64,000 nt of DNA from DASYCK01 sp036500205. Lineage in GTDB: Bacteria > Myxococcota_A > Polyangia > Fen-1088. Of the stretch, positions 43,699 to 52,485 are shown one piece after another. Below the pieces are notes generated by a model. It did no database searches. It saw only the letters and a program-made list of their open reading frames with translations, and had not been told where the DNA came from. The stretch is taken from positions 1 to 64,000 of the forward strand of contig DASYCK010000103.1 in NCBI GenBank assembly GCA_036500205.1, read 5' to 3'. Position 1 is the stretch's first letter; the number at the start of each line of letters is the position of its first letter. The position numbers and the translations under genes were made by a program.

Positions 43699-44445
43699 CT
43701 ACGGAAACGCGAAGACGAAGCCGGGATTCGAATCCGAGGGCGAGGCGGCGCGGCGAGCGCCGCCCGCCAGCTCGTTCCCCGAGGTCTCGTTCAGCTGCGC
43801 GGTCCGCCGCACCAGCTCCTTGATCCGCCGCAAGCCGCCCGGATCGCGGGCCTTCCAGGACAGACCGAAGCCGTAACCGGGCGAGACCCAGGCGACCCGC
43901 GCGGAGAGCGGCATCGCCGTCTCCGTCCCTGGCGGCGCCACCCACAGAACGATCTCGGTGCCGACCGCCATTCCGCCGTCCGTGCGCAAGAAGGTGCCGC
44001 CCAGGCCGATGTCGCTCAGGACACCCGAGATCTCGGCGGCCGAGCCGCGGCTCCGCCAGTCGACGGGGAGGTTGGTGGGCAGGCGCTTGTGGCGCCGGGT
44101 GAATGTTGCCGAACCGTCCCCCTTGGCCACCGCGAGGAGGTGGCCGAGGCCTTCCGCTTCGGAGGCGAGAAATTCCACCGCCACACCCCAGCGAACATTC
44201 ACGGTCCCCTCGCCGCGCATCGGCCGCGCTTCCCGGACGGTCTTCTCGCCGCGCCGGCACCAGATCACCTGGGCACGCATCAAGATGGCCTCGGCGCGGG
44301 CACCAATGCGGATGGACACGGTCACCAATTCGCCGACTTCGAGCGTCCGACGCGTCGGAATGAACAGCCCCCCCTGGGGAAGCGCCGCCAGAAAGCGCTC
44401 CAAAAATTCCTGCTCGGTGCGGCAGACGGTCTTGATGAGGGTCAT
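43699..44445 (-). CDS. PilZ domain protein
   Basis: 248 residues. Two PilZ-like halves: an N-terminal beta barrel (GGLFIPTRRTLEVGELVTVSIRI) without binding residues, and a C-terminal PilZ domain with the c-di-GMP motif RRHKRLPTNLPVDWR followed by SDIGLGGTFLRT (the second motif has Asp-x-Gly-x-x-Gly rather than D/N-x-S-x-x-G). Such paired PilZ proteins are common in myxobacteria and act in motility or polysaccharide control. The Crp/Fnr-like palindrome at 44531-44546 lies 86 nt upstream of its start and is the only strong signal in the 273-nt gap. Confidence 0.85.
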   Translation of the reverse strand: MTLIKTVCRTEQEFLERFLAALPQGGLFIPTRRTLEVGELVTVSIRIGARAEAILMRAQVIWCRRGEKTVREARPMRGEGTVNVRWGVAVEFLASEAEGLGHLLAVAKGDGSATFTRRHKRLPTNLPVDWRSRGSAAEISGVLSDIGLGGTFLRTDGGMAVGTEIVLWVAPPGTETAMPLSARVAWVSPGYGFGLSWKARDPGGLRRIKELVRRTAQLNETSGNELAGGARRAASPSDSNPGFVFAFP

Positions 44446-44530
44446 TCCGGAAGCGCGTCCTGCCCTGGTGAATGGGGCCCGCCGAAAAAAACTTCAACCA
44501 ATTTTATGCCACAAGGCACGTGCCGCATAA

Positions 44531-44546
44531 CGTGATTTGAATCACG
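44531..44546. promoter_or_regulatory. Crp/Fnr-type palindrome
   Basis: CGTGATTTGAATCACG: arms CGTGATT and AATCACG are exact complements around TG. It fits the CRP-family pattern GTGA-N6-TCAC and, read differently, the FNR pattern TGAT-N4-ATCA. Located upstream of the PilZ gene in a locally AT-rich intergenic stretch. Confidence 0.55.
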
Positions 44547-44718
44547 ATTTCTCACAATTATTCGCGCGCTTGACGATTTACTGACGAAAATCGTGTTTGG
44601 CCGTCACGAACGACCGGTTAGCGGCACAGCGTATCGGCGTTGAATATTAAAATGGACGGTCGTCCAGAAAACCTTCCAGGCAGAAGTGTCTTCCCTGAAG
44701 TTTTTCTCCGACTCCGAC

Positions 44719-45654
44719 CTACTTCGACCGAGTCTGCGAAGTCTCGTACGACAAGCCGAGTGACGCGCCAAGCCAAAGGCGGCTGGATGAACCGATGCTC
44801 CCCACCGGATCGACGTCGAGATCATAGGGCCTGGGGAAATACTCGGCGTGCAACGCCAGCGTGGGCGCGACGTGGTTCAACAGGGTCGGAAAGCGGAGCC
44901 CGAGCGCCACGCGGGCGCCGACGTCGAGCCGCACGACCGCGTCGGAGGTTTGCAGCGCCTGCCCGCGAAACGTGAGCAGAACGGCCGAAAGGCCGAGATC
45001 CCCGGCCAGCTGGACCCTCCGAAGGTCCCGGCGCGCCCGAAAAGCCAAGCTGACGGGGAACCGCTGCTCCCGCACCGAGATCGGAGAATACTGCGAGGTC
45101 GTGGGCCCGAGCGCGCCCACCGTCATGACTCCGCCAAAGGCCCCGTCGCCCAGCCCCGCGCTCAGCTCGCCCCCCCAGGCCAGGTCGATCCCGGCGGGCG
45201 CACGACCCACCGACGCACCGTCGACCCGCAGCGCAGCCCCCAGATGAAACCAGCGCCCCGGAGCCGGGGGCACCGGCGACGGAACGGGGGACGGTACCCG
45301 CGCCACGGTCCCCGATTGGAAGGTGGGCGGATTCAATGCCAGGGCGATGAAAACGGCCGCCACCCGGGCCCTCTCGGTGCAATCACGAGCGGCGTCCACA
45401 TAGAGTCCGGTCTGCCCGGCCGCGGAGGCCTCGAAGCGATCGCCCAGGTCTGCCACGCGCGGTGTCGCGCCCGCGGGATGGACCACGCCGCCCCCCAGGA
45501 CCGGCAGCAGCGCGGCCATGACCGCCGGCCCGCTGGGACAGGCTCCCCACGCCTCGACCGCCGGGACCCGGGTTGCAACCGGATCGCCCGCTGCTGGCCC
45601 TATACCGGGCCCCCCAGTGACAACAGCCATCAACAGAACGAATGAGGCGTTCAC
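44719..45654 (-). CDS. Exported protein with C-terminal beta-barrel-like region
   Basis: 311 residues; a signal peptide (MNASFVLLMAVVTGGPGIGPAAG) and a short N-terminal domain with Cys (WGACPSGPAVMAALLP, ARDCTERARVAAVFIALALN) that resembles domains found beside myxobacterial sigma-factor operons. A Pro-rich linker (VPSPVPSPVPPAPG) follows, then barrel-like strands (LGAALRVDGASVG, RVQLAGDLGLSAVLLTF, LWLGASLGLSYETS). It is divergent from the lipoprotein-sigma-partner operon and may be functionally tied to it; this type of protein often sits beside an ECF sigma gene. Confidence 0.75.
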   Translation of the reverse strand: MNASFVLLMAVVTGGPGIGPAAGDPVATRVPAVEAWGACPSGPAVMAALLPVLGGGVVHPAGATPRVADLGDRFEASAAGQTGLYVDAARDCTERARVAAVFIALALNPPTFQSGTVARVPSPVPSPVPPAPGRWFHLGAALRVDGASVGRAPAGIDLAWGGELSAGLGDGAFGGVMTVGALGPTTSQYSPISVREQRFPVSLAFRARRDLRRVQLAGDLGLSAVLLTFRGQALQTSDAVVRLDVGARVALGLRFPTLLNHVAPTLALHAEYFPRPYDLDVDPVGSIGSSSRLWLGASLGLSYETSQTRSK

Positions 45655-45782
45655 GTGACTCTCGTGGTGGTCATCCGGGACGCACGCCGTCGCGAATCGC
45701 TCGGGGGACGGTGAACATGCGTGGACGTTCCGCCATTGCCGTATATCGTATTCCGTTCGCGGTCCAGAGCGCCCGGTCGATC

Positions 45783-46598
45783 ATGCGGAGCATCCGATCG
45801 ATATTCGTCCCCCTCCTGAGCTTCGCCGTGTTCGCGGCGCCCGCCTGTGACTCACGCGTCCACCTGGGCGCCATCGGCACCGGAACGGCGAATGTCCTGT
45901 GGTCGTCCACCTTCGAACCGGGTGATCTCTCCGAGTGGCTGGGGGACGACGAAGGGGGAACGTTCGTGGAGAACTCCTCCGTCGGCCCCACCGTCACCAC
46001 GGACGTGGTCCATGCCGGCCACTACGCCGGAAAGTCGACGGTCGTGCCCATGGGAATGACCTCGACCTGTTACTTCTTTCGCAACCAACCGAGCCGGACC
46101 GAAGCCTTTTACAGCGCCTGGTTCTACATTCCGTCGGCGTCCACCGTGCGCGGCTATCTCAGCCTCATCCACTTGCGCTCGAGCCCCACGAACGACGGCA
46201 TGAACGTCGTCGCCATGTGGGACTTCAACATCATCCCCGATCCAGGCGTCCCGGGCGCGCTGACCTCCCAGCTGTACAACTTCGCGACCCAGGTGAACTT
46301 CGGGCAGCTGACTCCGTCGACGCCCGTGGTGGTGCCAACCGATCGGTGGATCCATTTCGAGTTCCTGCTCGTCAAGGCCACGGATGCCACCGGGCGGATC
46401 TCGATCTGGCAAGACGACGTGAACATCATCGACGCCCAGAACATCATCACCGCCGAGACCGACTGGGTTCAATGGGACGTGGGCGCGGCGTCGAACAACA
46501 TGGATCCGGTGCCCGCCGCCATCTACATGGACGACGCCGCCATCAGTCTGTCCCGGCTGGGGTCTGGAAATGCCGCGGGTGACCATGTCGCGCCCTAA
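45783..46598 (+). CDS. Lipoprotein with lectin/polysaccharide-lyase-like fold
   Basis: 271 residues from the ATG at 45783, which gives an ideal lipoprotein signal (MRSIRSIFVPLLSFAVFAAPAC). An in-frame ATG at 45717 has a better ribosome site (GGGGGACGG) and would add 22 residues, so the start is not certain. The mature part looks like a concanavalin-type jelly roll: WSSTFEPGDLSEWLGDDEGG, AFYSAWFYIPS, WIHFEFLLVKATDATGRISIWQDD, IYMDDAAIS. This resembles polysaccharide-lyase family 20/LamG-type domains; catalytic residues cannot be assigned. It overlaps the following sigma gene by 29 nt. Confidence 0.75.
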   Translation: MRSIRSIFVPLLSFAVFAAPACDSRVHLGAIGTGTANVLWSSTFEPGDLSEWLGDDEGGTFVENSSVGPTVTTDVVHAGHYAGKSTVVPMGMTSTCYFFRNQPSRTEAFYSAWFYIPSASTVRGYLSLIHLRSSPTNDGMNVVAMWDFNIIPDPGVPGALTSQLYNFATQVNFGQLTPSTPVVVPTDRWIHFEFLLVKATDATGRISIWQDDVNIIDAQNIITAETDWVQWDVGAASNNMDPVPAAIYMDDAAISLSRLGSGNAAGDHVAP

Positions 46599-47352
46599 CC
46601 GCGCCAACGTTCTGACACCCGAACCGTCGGAAACAACTCAGCTTCCAAAAATTGATCTGTTGAAGGTTCCGGCGGAGCCCGCCCATTCTCCATCGTCGTG
46701 CGCATCGTCTTCTGACGATATGCGGCGTGCATCCCCCCCATTGGAAGACAACGACGGCTTGTCGCGCTTGACGTCGCCTTCCTCTTCCGATGGCCGCCGT
46801 ACCGTTCAAGGCGTTCCCATGCGCTTGCCCGATTCGCGTTTCCGCGAGATCTACGAAAATTGGTTCGATCATATCGTCAAATGGCTTTTTGCGTTCGGAG
46901 TGCCCGCGTCGGATACCGAGGATCTCGCTCAGGAGATCTTTCTGGTCGTTCGCCGAAAGTTGGCCGACTTCGACGACACGAACCTCGCCGGCTGGCTGTA
47001 CCGGATCACGCAGCTCACCGTCCGGGACCACCGGCGGCGGTCCTGGTTCAAGAACCTGGTCGTTCGACGCCGGGACATCGATCTGACCGAGCTGTCGCAC
47101 GGGGGCGAGAGCCCGGAGCGACACTACGAACAGCAGGAGAATCGGCGGATTTTCCAGGAGCTCATCGCCAAGATGAGCGAGAAGCGGCGCACCACGTTCG
47201 TCCTGTACGAGGTCGAGGGATATTCGGGTGAGGAGATCGCGGAGATGCACGACGTCCCGCTGGGAACCGTGTGGACACGATTGCATCACGCTCGAAAGGA
47301 TTTTCAGAAGCTCGTGCGAGGGCGGCGTCGGGAAGAACGGAAAGCGAAATGA
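46570..47352 (+). CDS. ECF-type RNA polymerase sigma factor
   Basis: Up to 260 residues; the start is uncertain. The first 80 residues are Pro/Ser-rich and an ATG at 46819 would begin right at the sigma core. Region 2: FREIYENWFDHIVKWLFAFGVPASDTEDLAQEIFLVV with WLYRITQLTVRDHRRR; region 4: KRRTTFVLYEVEGYSGEEIAEMHDVPLGTVWTRLHHARKDF. It is a group IV sigma that should direct RNA polymerase to a stress or envelope regulon. Its stop overlaps the next gene by 4 nt, so the two form a typical sigma/regulator pair. Confidence 0.93.
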   Translation: MPRVTMSRPNRANVLTPEPSETTQLPKIDLLKVPAEPAHSPSSCASSSDDMRRASPPLEDNDGLSRLTSPSSSDGRRTVQGVPMRLPDSRFREIYENWFDHIVKWLFAFGVPASDTEDLAQEIFLVVRRKLADFDDTNLAGWLYRITQLTVRDHRRRSWFKNLVVRRRDIDLTELSHGGESPERHYEQQENRRIFQELIAKMSEKRRTTFVLYEVEGYSGEEIAEMHDVPLGTVWTRLHHARKDFQKLVRGRRREERKAK

Positions 47353-48137
47353 AACGGTTGCGCGATGAAGGCAGCGAGGATTCGGTGGTGAGCGGGGAAG
47401 GAATCGATCTGCTGCGCGGAACGCCGAGCACCTCGGCGATGCCCGATATGAAACGTCGGGTGTGGGCAGCCGTCGGCAAGGATTTCTCGCGTCCGATCGC
47501 CGTTCGTCATCCCCTGCGCTTGCGGATGGTGATGACCGCCGCGCTCGTGCTGTGCGTGGTGGGAACCGCCGGGGCGGTCATCGCCCGCCGCTTCATCGCG
47601 CCCCTGCTTCACCCCGCGCCCGCGCCGGCCGCCCCGGCCACGACCGTCAGCGTTCCGGTCCGAACGCCGCCGGTCGCCCGACGGGCGGCGCCGGAGCCGG
47701 CAATCGCCGAGGGGGAGGCGCCGAGCCCCGTCGAGCCGTCCCGTCCCGAAAGCGTCCCCGTGACGCCTCGGGTCGCTGGCGGACGCGGCACCAGCGCGCG
47801 GGGCGCGGTGCCGCTCGCCGAGCGCTCCAGCGTGCGCGCCGCCGACACCAGCGTGGCCGCGTCGACCCCACGCGAGCGCGCCGAGGTCCTGGACGCGATG
47901 GTCGCCCTGCGCCGCGACCACGACGCCGGACGCGCCGGGAAGCTGCTCGACCGGTATCTGACGGGACATCCGCGCGGTGCCCTCCGCGAGGAGGCCCTCG
48001 CCCTCGCCATCGAGGCGGCCGACGCCCGCGGCGATCGCGCCACCGTCACCGCCCTGGCCCGGACCTACCAGTCCGCCTATCCGGGCGGACGGTTCGCGTC
48101 GTTCGCGCAGAGCAACCTGAAGAACGCCGCGCCGTAA
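47349..48137 (+). CDS. Single-pass membrane protein, putative regulator of the upstream sigma factor
   Basis: 262 residues from the ATG overlapping the sigma stop as ATGA. A cytosolic N terminus (about 1-60), one membrane helix (MVMTAALVLCVVGTAGAVIA, about 60-80), a Pro/Ala/Thr/Arg-rich extracytoplasmic linker and a C-terminal helical TPR-like segment (REEALALAIEAADARGDRATVTALARTYQSAYPGGRFASFA). No zinc-finger anti-sigma motif was seen. Position and topology suggest an anti-sigma factor; this is inferred. Confidence 0.75.
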   Translation: MKRLRDEGSEDSVVSGEGIDLLRGTPSTSAMPDMKRRVWAAVGKDFSRPIAVRHPLRLRMVMTAALVLCVVGTAGAVIARRFIAPLLHPAPAPAAPATTVSVPVRTPPVARRAAPEPAIAEGEAPSPVEPSRPESVPVTPRVAGGRGTSARGAVPLAERSSVRAADTSVAASTPRERAEVLDAMVALRRDHDAGRAGKLLDRYLTGHPRGALREEALALAIEAADARGDRATVTALARTYQSAYPGGRFASFAQSNLKNAAP

Positions 48138-48496
48138 GGGGGCGGCTCGACCGCGCGCGAAATCGACGCGGTGACCGCGTGATGCGGGTCTGGCACGGGC
48201 GAATGCCGATTTCGCAGCAGCGCGGCCCAGCGGCGCACCGTCGGGACAAGGAAGCGCCACGCGCGCGCGGCGGAGCGTTCGTCGCGCCGGCGCGCGCGCA
48301 TTTTGTCATTCCGACAAGGCCGTGCCTCTCGGTGAACGGTGACGACCCTCTCGACCCGGTCGCGTGCGCCGTTTCGTCGTTCAGCGGTTCTCCTGCCTGG
48401 ACAGATCGGCAGGCTGTCTTTCCGACGCCGGGTACGGCAAGCGTGCGCACGAAGACGCGTCGCCTGCTGGTCCTCCCTTTGCACGAATGATGTTTC
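48138..48496. other. 359-nt intergenic stretch, no supported gene
   Basis: Between the sigma partner gene and the fusion gene. Only overlapping open frames with implausible Arg-rich composition occur on both strands. No strong promoter, hairpin or repeat was recognised. Confidence 0.5.
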
Positions 48497-50353
48497 ATGG
48501 ATGCCAAACACCTCGGTGCCAAAAACCTCGCTCGGTCCGGCTGTTTCGTGGCGCTGCTGGTCGCCTTCCCCTTCGCGGGCGTCACCTACGCCCAGACGAC
48601 CACGATCACGTCGGCCACTCTGGCGTCGACCGACTTCACCTTCACCTTGTATCGCGTCGACTCGTCCGGAAGCACCACCGCTCTCGACGTCGACACCCTG
48701 GCGACTTACTTCACCGCCGCGCGCTGCGCCTGTCCCAGCGGCCTGATCGCGGCGCTGACCTTGAGCACCGACGGGTTGACGAAGCTGGGCAGCAGCAGCC
48801 TCGACGCGCAGCTGATGGTCGGCGCCAACTGCGACGACGCCTCGGCCGGCGCCTGCACGTCGCTCGGCTCGACCCTCACCCTCAGCGCCAGCAAATCGTC
48901 GACCCAGGCTACGCTGTCGAGCGTCGACGTGTTCGGTGGCGCCAGTTGCACCGGCGACGCCACCTCGACGCGCGTGTGGGCCATCGTTCGAGTCGACGGG
49001 ACTCTCCTCGCCACCCAACCATCGCTGGCCGTCACCCTGCGCGGCGCCGGCCCCGTGACCCCGACGGCCGTGACGGCCCAGACGGCCGACAGCGGTCTGC
49101 TCGTGTCGTGGACCACCACCGGCGACGCGACCACCTTGCAGGGTCACCAGGTTTTCTGTTCCCCCGGTCCCACCAGCGCCTCCACCGCCGCCTTCGAGAC
49201 GTGCGATGCGCTGCCCGCGACGGCCAGCGACAACCCCTTCTCCACCTGGAACGCGGCCTTCATCTGCTCGGACCTGGTGACGGTGGGGACCAGTTCGGTG
49301 CGCCTCAAAGGGCTCACCAATGGCACCCTCTACCAGGTCGCGGTCGCGTCGGTCGGCATCGACGGCACGCCCAGCGCGCCGTCCGCGGTGGTCACCGCCA
49401 CGCCCGGTCCCACCACCGGCTTCGATGATCTCTACTTCCAGCAAGGGGGCACGGCGCAGACCGGCTGCTCCGTAGCCGGGCCGTCGCCCGGGCTCGGCGC
49501 ATGGGGCGCGGCCGTCGTGCTGCTGGGAGTCCTTCTCGCCGCCCGCCGTTCCCGGCGACGGCGGCCCGCCGCCGCGCGGGTGCGTCGGATCGTCACGCTG
49601 CTGATCTGTCTGGGGGCAATCACCGCGCCCGACGTTCACGCGGATGACGAGTTTCCGGCGACGACCGGCGCGATGTCGACCTTGGCGCTGGATCCCGCCG
49701 ACCGGCGCGTCCCTTACACGCCTTCCCCTCGCGGCTGGAACCTCGAGCTGCGCTTCGGCCCGTACCGGCCCGACGTCGACCGCGAGTTCTCCGCGCGCGG
49801 CAGCAGCGCCCGCCCCTACGAGCAGATCTTCTCGTCGTCGCGCCACCTCCTGTTCCAGCTGGAGGTCGACAGGCAGCTCTCGCACCGCGGGGGCACCTGG
49901 GCGATCGGCGTGACCGCCGGATACACCCACGCCGCGGCCGCCGCGCTGGCCGCCGATCTGCTCACCCGCACCGGTGACGAGACCTCGTTGACCTTGTTAC
50001 CGCTGTCGGTGTCGCTGGTCTACCGGGCGGACATCCTGCGCGAGTACGAGGGAATCGGCCTGATTCCCTACGCGAAGGCCGGGCTCGACTGCACGTTCTG
50101 GCGCATGTCCGACACGTCGCGCACCAGCACCACCGACGGCAAGACGCTGGGCTGGCACGCGGCGCTCGGCATCTCGCTCGATCTGGCGTCGTTCGATCCC
50201 GGGTCGGCGCGGCTCATGGATCTCGAGTCGGGGGTCAATCAGACGGCGCTGTTCCTAGAGGTGGCCCGCTATTCCCTGGACGGCTTCGGAGCGAGCTCGG
50301 TGCTGCACGTGGGGGACACCACCTGGCTCGGCGGGTTGATGTTCGAGCTCTGA
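48497..50353 (+). CDS. Fusion of a MYXO-CTERM fibronectin-like protein with an outer-membrane beta-barrel
   Basis: 618 residues, start ATG at 48497. The first part has a signal peptide (FVALLVAFPFAGVTYAQ), two beta-rich domains with paired Cys (RCACPSG; NCDDASAGAC) and a fibronectin-III-like domain (PTAVTAQTADSGLLVSWTTT to LTNGTLYQVAVASVGIDGTPSAPS), ending at about 330-355 with QTGCSVAG, LGAWGAAVVLLGVLLAARRSRRRR, a MYXO-CTERM-like anchor. The frame then continues into VRRIVTLLICLGAITAPDVHADDEF, a second signal-peptide-like sequence, and a barrel of the MXAN_2562 type (LELRFGPYRPDVDREFS to GGLMFEL). In other myxobacteria such proteins are encoded separately, so this looks like a stop-loss fusion or a two-part precursor. 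Confidence 0.8.
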   Translation: MDAKHLGAKNLARSGCFVALLVAFPFAGVTYAQTTTITSATLASTDFTFTLYRVDSSGSTTALDVDTLATYFTAARCACPSGLIAALTLSTDGLTKLGSSSLDAQLMVGANCDDASAGACTSLGSTLTLSASKSSTQATLSSVDVFGGASCTGDATSTRVWAIVRVDGTLLATQPSLAVTLRGAGPVTPTAVTAQTADSGLLVSWTTTGDATTLQGHQVFCSPGPTSASTAAFETCDALPATASDNPFSTWNAAFICSDLVTVGTSSVRLKGLTNGTLYQVAVASVGIDGTPSAPSAVVTATPGPTTGFDDLYFQQGGTAQTGCSVAGPSPGLGAWGAAVVLLGVLLAARRSRRRRPAAARVRRIVTLLICLGAITAPDVHADDEFPATTGAMSTLALDPADRRVPYTPSPRGWNLELRFGPYRPDVDREFSARGSSARPYEQIFSSSRHLLFQLEVDRQLSHRGGTWAIGVTAGYTHAAAAALAADLLTRTGDETSLTLLPLSVSLVYRADILREYEGIGLIPYAKAGLDCTFWRMSDTSRTSTTDGKTLGWHAALGISLDLASFDPGSARLMDLESGVNQTALFLEVARYSLDGFGASSVLHVGDTTWLGGLMFEL

Positions 50354-50400
50354 CCTCGAACGCCGGTGGGCCGGCCCAGGCTTGTGTCGTCCCAGCGCTC

Positions 50401-51645
50401 ATGCAAAGAACGCCTACCATCACCCCACTGCCCACTCACCGTCGGCTGCGCATCGGTTTTCTCCACCCCGTCCTCGGGCTCGGCGGGGCCGAGCGCTGGG
50501 TCGTCGACGCGGCGCTGGCACTGCAGGCGCTGGGACACGACGTGACGATCTTCACCGCCGCGTACGATGCTGCGCGCGCGTTTCCCGAGACCCATGACGG
50601 CAGCCTGGACGTACGGGTACGGGGTGGCTTTCTTCCCGCCACCGTCGGTGGGCGGCTGCAAGCCCCCTGCGCGATCGCGCGTCTCTGCTGGCTCGCCGGC
50701 GCGACGATGGCTGGCCCCGAACGCTTCGACGTGCTGATCTCGGACATCGCGCCCTACTCCCTGCCGTTGCTGCGTGCCTGGGGGAAGGCACGCGGGGGGG
50801 CCCGCCCGAAGATGGTTTATTACTGCCACTATCCCGATCAGCTGCTGGCGCCGCCTCGTCACGGCTGGTACCGCGCCTACCGCGCGCCCCTCGACCGGCT
50901 GGAGGGCCCCGCCATGAGGACCGCCGATCAGGTGCTGGTGAACAGCCAGTTCACCGCGCGCGCGGCGGCCCGGCTGGGCGTCGGCCCGACCGAGGTGATC
51001 TATCCCGGGGTGAACGCCGAGGCTTACGCCAACATCTCCGACCTGCGCGGCGACGAGAACATCATCCTCGTCGTCAGCCGCTTCGATCCGCGCAAGAACC
51101 AGGCGCTGGCCGTGAACGCGTTCGCGCGGCTGCGCGCGCTGGCGCCCGACGTCTTCGCGCGTACGTCGCTGGCCCTGGCGGGCGGGCTCGACGCCAGCCG
51201 CCACGAGGATCGCGCGACGGCCGCGGAGCTGACGGCGCTGATTCGCCAGCAGGGACTCGACGACAAGGTGACTCTGCATGCCTCGCCCTCGGAGACGGAA
51301 CGTCTGGAGCTGCTGCGGCGATGCTTGTGCGTCCTGCACCCGGCGCCCGACGAGCACTTCGGCATCGTCCCCGTCGAGGCCATGGCGGCCGGCCGTCCGG
51401 TGGTGGCGGTGGCGAACGCCGGTCCGCTGGAGACGATCGTCGACGGCGAGACCGGCTTCCTGTGCCCGCCCACCCCGGACGCCTTCGCGCAGGCGCTGGG
51501 CAAGCTCGGACGCGACGCCGCCCTGCGCGCCCGCCTGGGTCGCGCCGGGCGCCTCCGCGCCACGCGGTTCTCGCATCGGGCGTTCGGCGCGGCGCTGGAA
51601 GGCGCGCTCGCCCGCCTGTTCGACGGCCCGGATGCGCGAAGCTAG
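50401..51645 (+). CDS. GT4 family glycosyltransferase (ALG2/mannosyltransferase-like)
   Basis: 414 residues. GT-B fold: N-terminal RIGFLHPVLGLGGAERWVVDAALALQALGHDVTIFT, then MVYYCHYPDQLLAPPRHGW (typical of ALG2-type mannosyltransferases), VNSQFTARAAARLG, and the C-terminal EHFGIVPVEAMAAGRPVVAVANAGPLETIVDGETGFL with the EX7E donor-binding motif. It should transfer a sugar, probably mannose from GDP-mannose, onto a lipid or glycan acceptor. The stop overlaps the convergent SDR stop by 4 nt. Confidence 0.92.
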   Translation: MQRTPTITPLPTHRRLRIGFLHPVLGLGGAERWVVDAALALQALGHDVTIFTAAYDAARAFPETHDGSLDVRVRGGFLPATVGGRLQAPCAIARLCWLAGATMAGPERFDVLISDIAPYSLPLLRAWGKARGGARPKMVYYCHYPDQLLAPPRHGWYRAYRAPLDRLEGPAMRTADQVLVNSQFTARAAARLGVGPTEVIYPGVNAEAYANISDLRGDENIILVVSRFDPRKNQALAVNAFARLRALAPDVFARTSLALAGGLDASRHEDRATAAELTALIRQQGLDDKVTLHASPSETERLELLRRCLCVLHPAPDEHFGIVPVEAMAAGRPVVAVANAGPLETIVDGETGFLCPPTPDAFAQALGKLGRDAALRARLGRAGRLRATRFSHRAFGAALEGALARLFDGPDARS

Positions 51646-52373
51646 ATCGCCGTGCGGCCGCCGTCGGCGGCGATGGTGGCACCGGTGATGTAGCTCGAGC
51701 GCGCCGAGGCGAGAAACAGGATCACCTGCGCGATCTCCTCGGGGGCGGCCGTGCGTCCGAGCGGCGTGGTGCGACCCAGCTGCTCCACCGCGTCGCCCAT
51801 CGCTTTCATGACCTTCTCGGTGCGGGTCGGTCCGGGCGAGACGGTGTTCACGCGCAGGCCCGCGGCGGCGAACTCGGCCGCCCAGGTGCGCGTCAGCGAG
51901 CTCAGCGCCGCCTTGGTGGCGCTGTAGACCGAGAGCCCCGGCATGCCCATCTCCGCCGCCATCGTGCTGACGTTGATGATGCTGCCCGTCTTCCGGGCCA
52001 TCATCCGGGGCGCCAGCGCCGCGGTCAGGAAGTAGGGCGCCCTCACATTGGTGTCCATGGCCAGATCGAACGCCTCCGCGCTCTGCTCGACCGTCGGACC
52101 GAGCGGAAACACGGCGGCGTTGTTGACCAGGACGTCGACCGTCCCCGCCCCCTCGGCCAGCCGGCGCACCGAGGCCATATCCGCCAGATCGACGGCGACG
52201 AAGCGGGCCCGCCCCCCCGCCTGCACGATGTCCTTGACCACCTTCTCTCCCCCGGCGACGTCACGGCCGGCGACGATGACCTCGGCCCCCTCGCTGGCCA
52301 AAAGTTTCGCCGTGGCGGCCCCGATGCCGCTGGTGCCCCCCGTGACGAGCGCGATCTTGTTTGCAAGCTCCAT
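51642..52373 (-). CDS. SDR family oxidoreductase
   Basis: 243 residues from the ATG at 52373; AGGAGG lies 9 nt upstream, so the longer open frame is not used. NAD(P)-binding TGGTSGIG (11-18), VDVLVNNAAVFP, the catalytic Ser (INVSTMAAE) and Tyr-x-x-x-Lys (YSATKAALSSL), and SPGPTRTE are all present. The substrate cannot be read. It is divergent from a broken LysR-type regulator, its probable controller. Confidence 0.94.
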   Translation of the reverse strand: MELANKIALVTGGTSGIGAATAKLLASEGAEVIVAGRDVAGGEKVVKDIVQAGGRARFVAVDLADMASVRRLAEGAGTVDVLVNNAAVFPLGPTVEQSAEAFDLAMDTNVRAPYFLTAALAPRMMARKTGSIINVSTMAAEMGMPGLSVYSATKAALSSLTRTWAAEFAAAGLRVNTVSPGPTRTEKVMKAMGDAVEQLGRTTPLGRTAAPEEIAQVILFLASARSSYITGATIAADGGRTAI

Positions 52374-52485
52374 GATGAATGCCTCCTGGTGAGCGCTGAA
52401 TGTGTGCCCCGCCGAGGACGTCCGGTAGCCGCGACGCCGACGAAACACCTTTGCGATGAAGTCACGAATCGGCCAGTCTCGGCGG

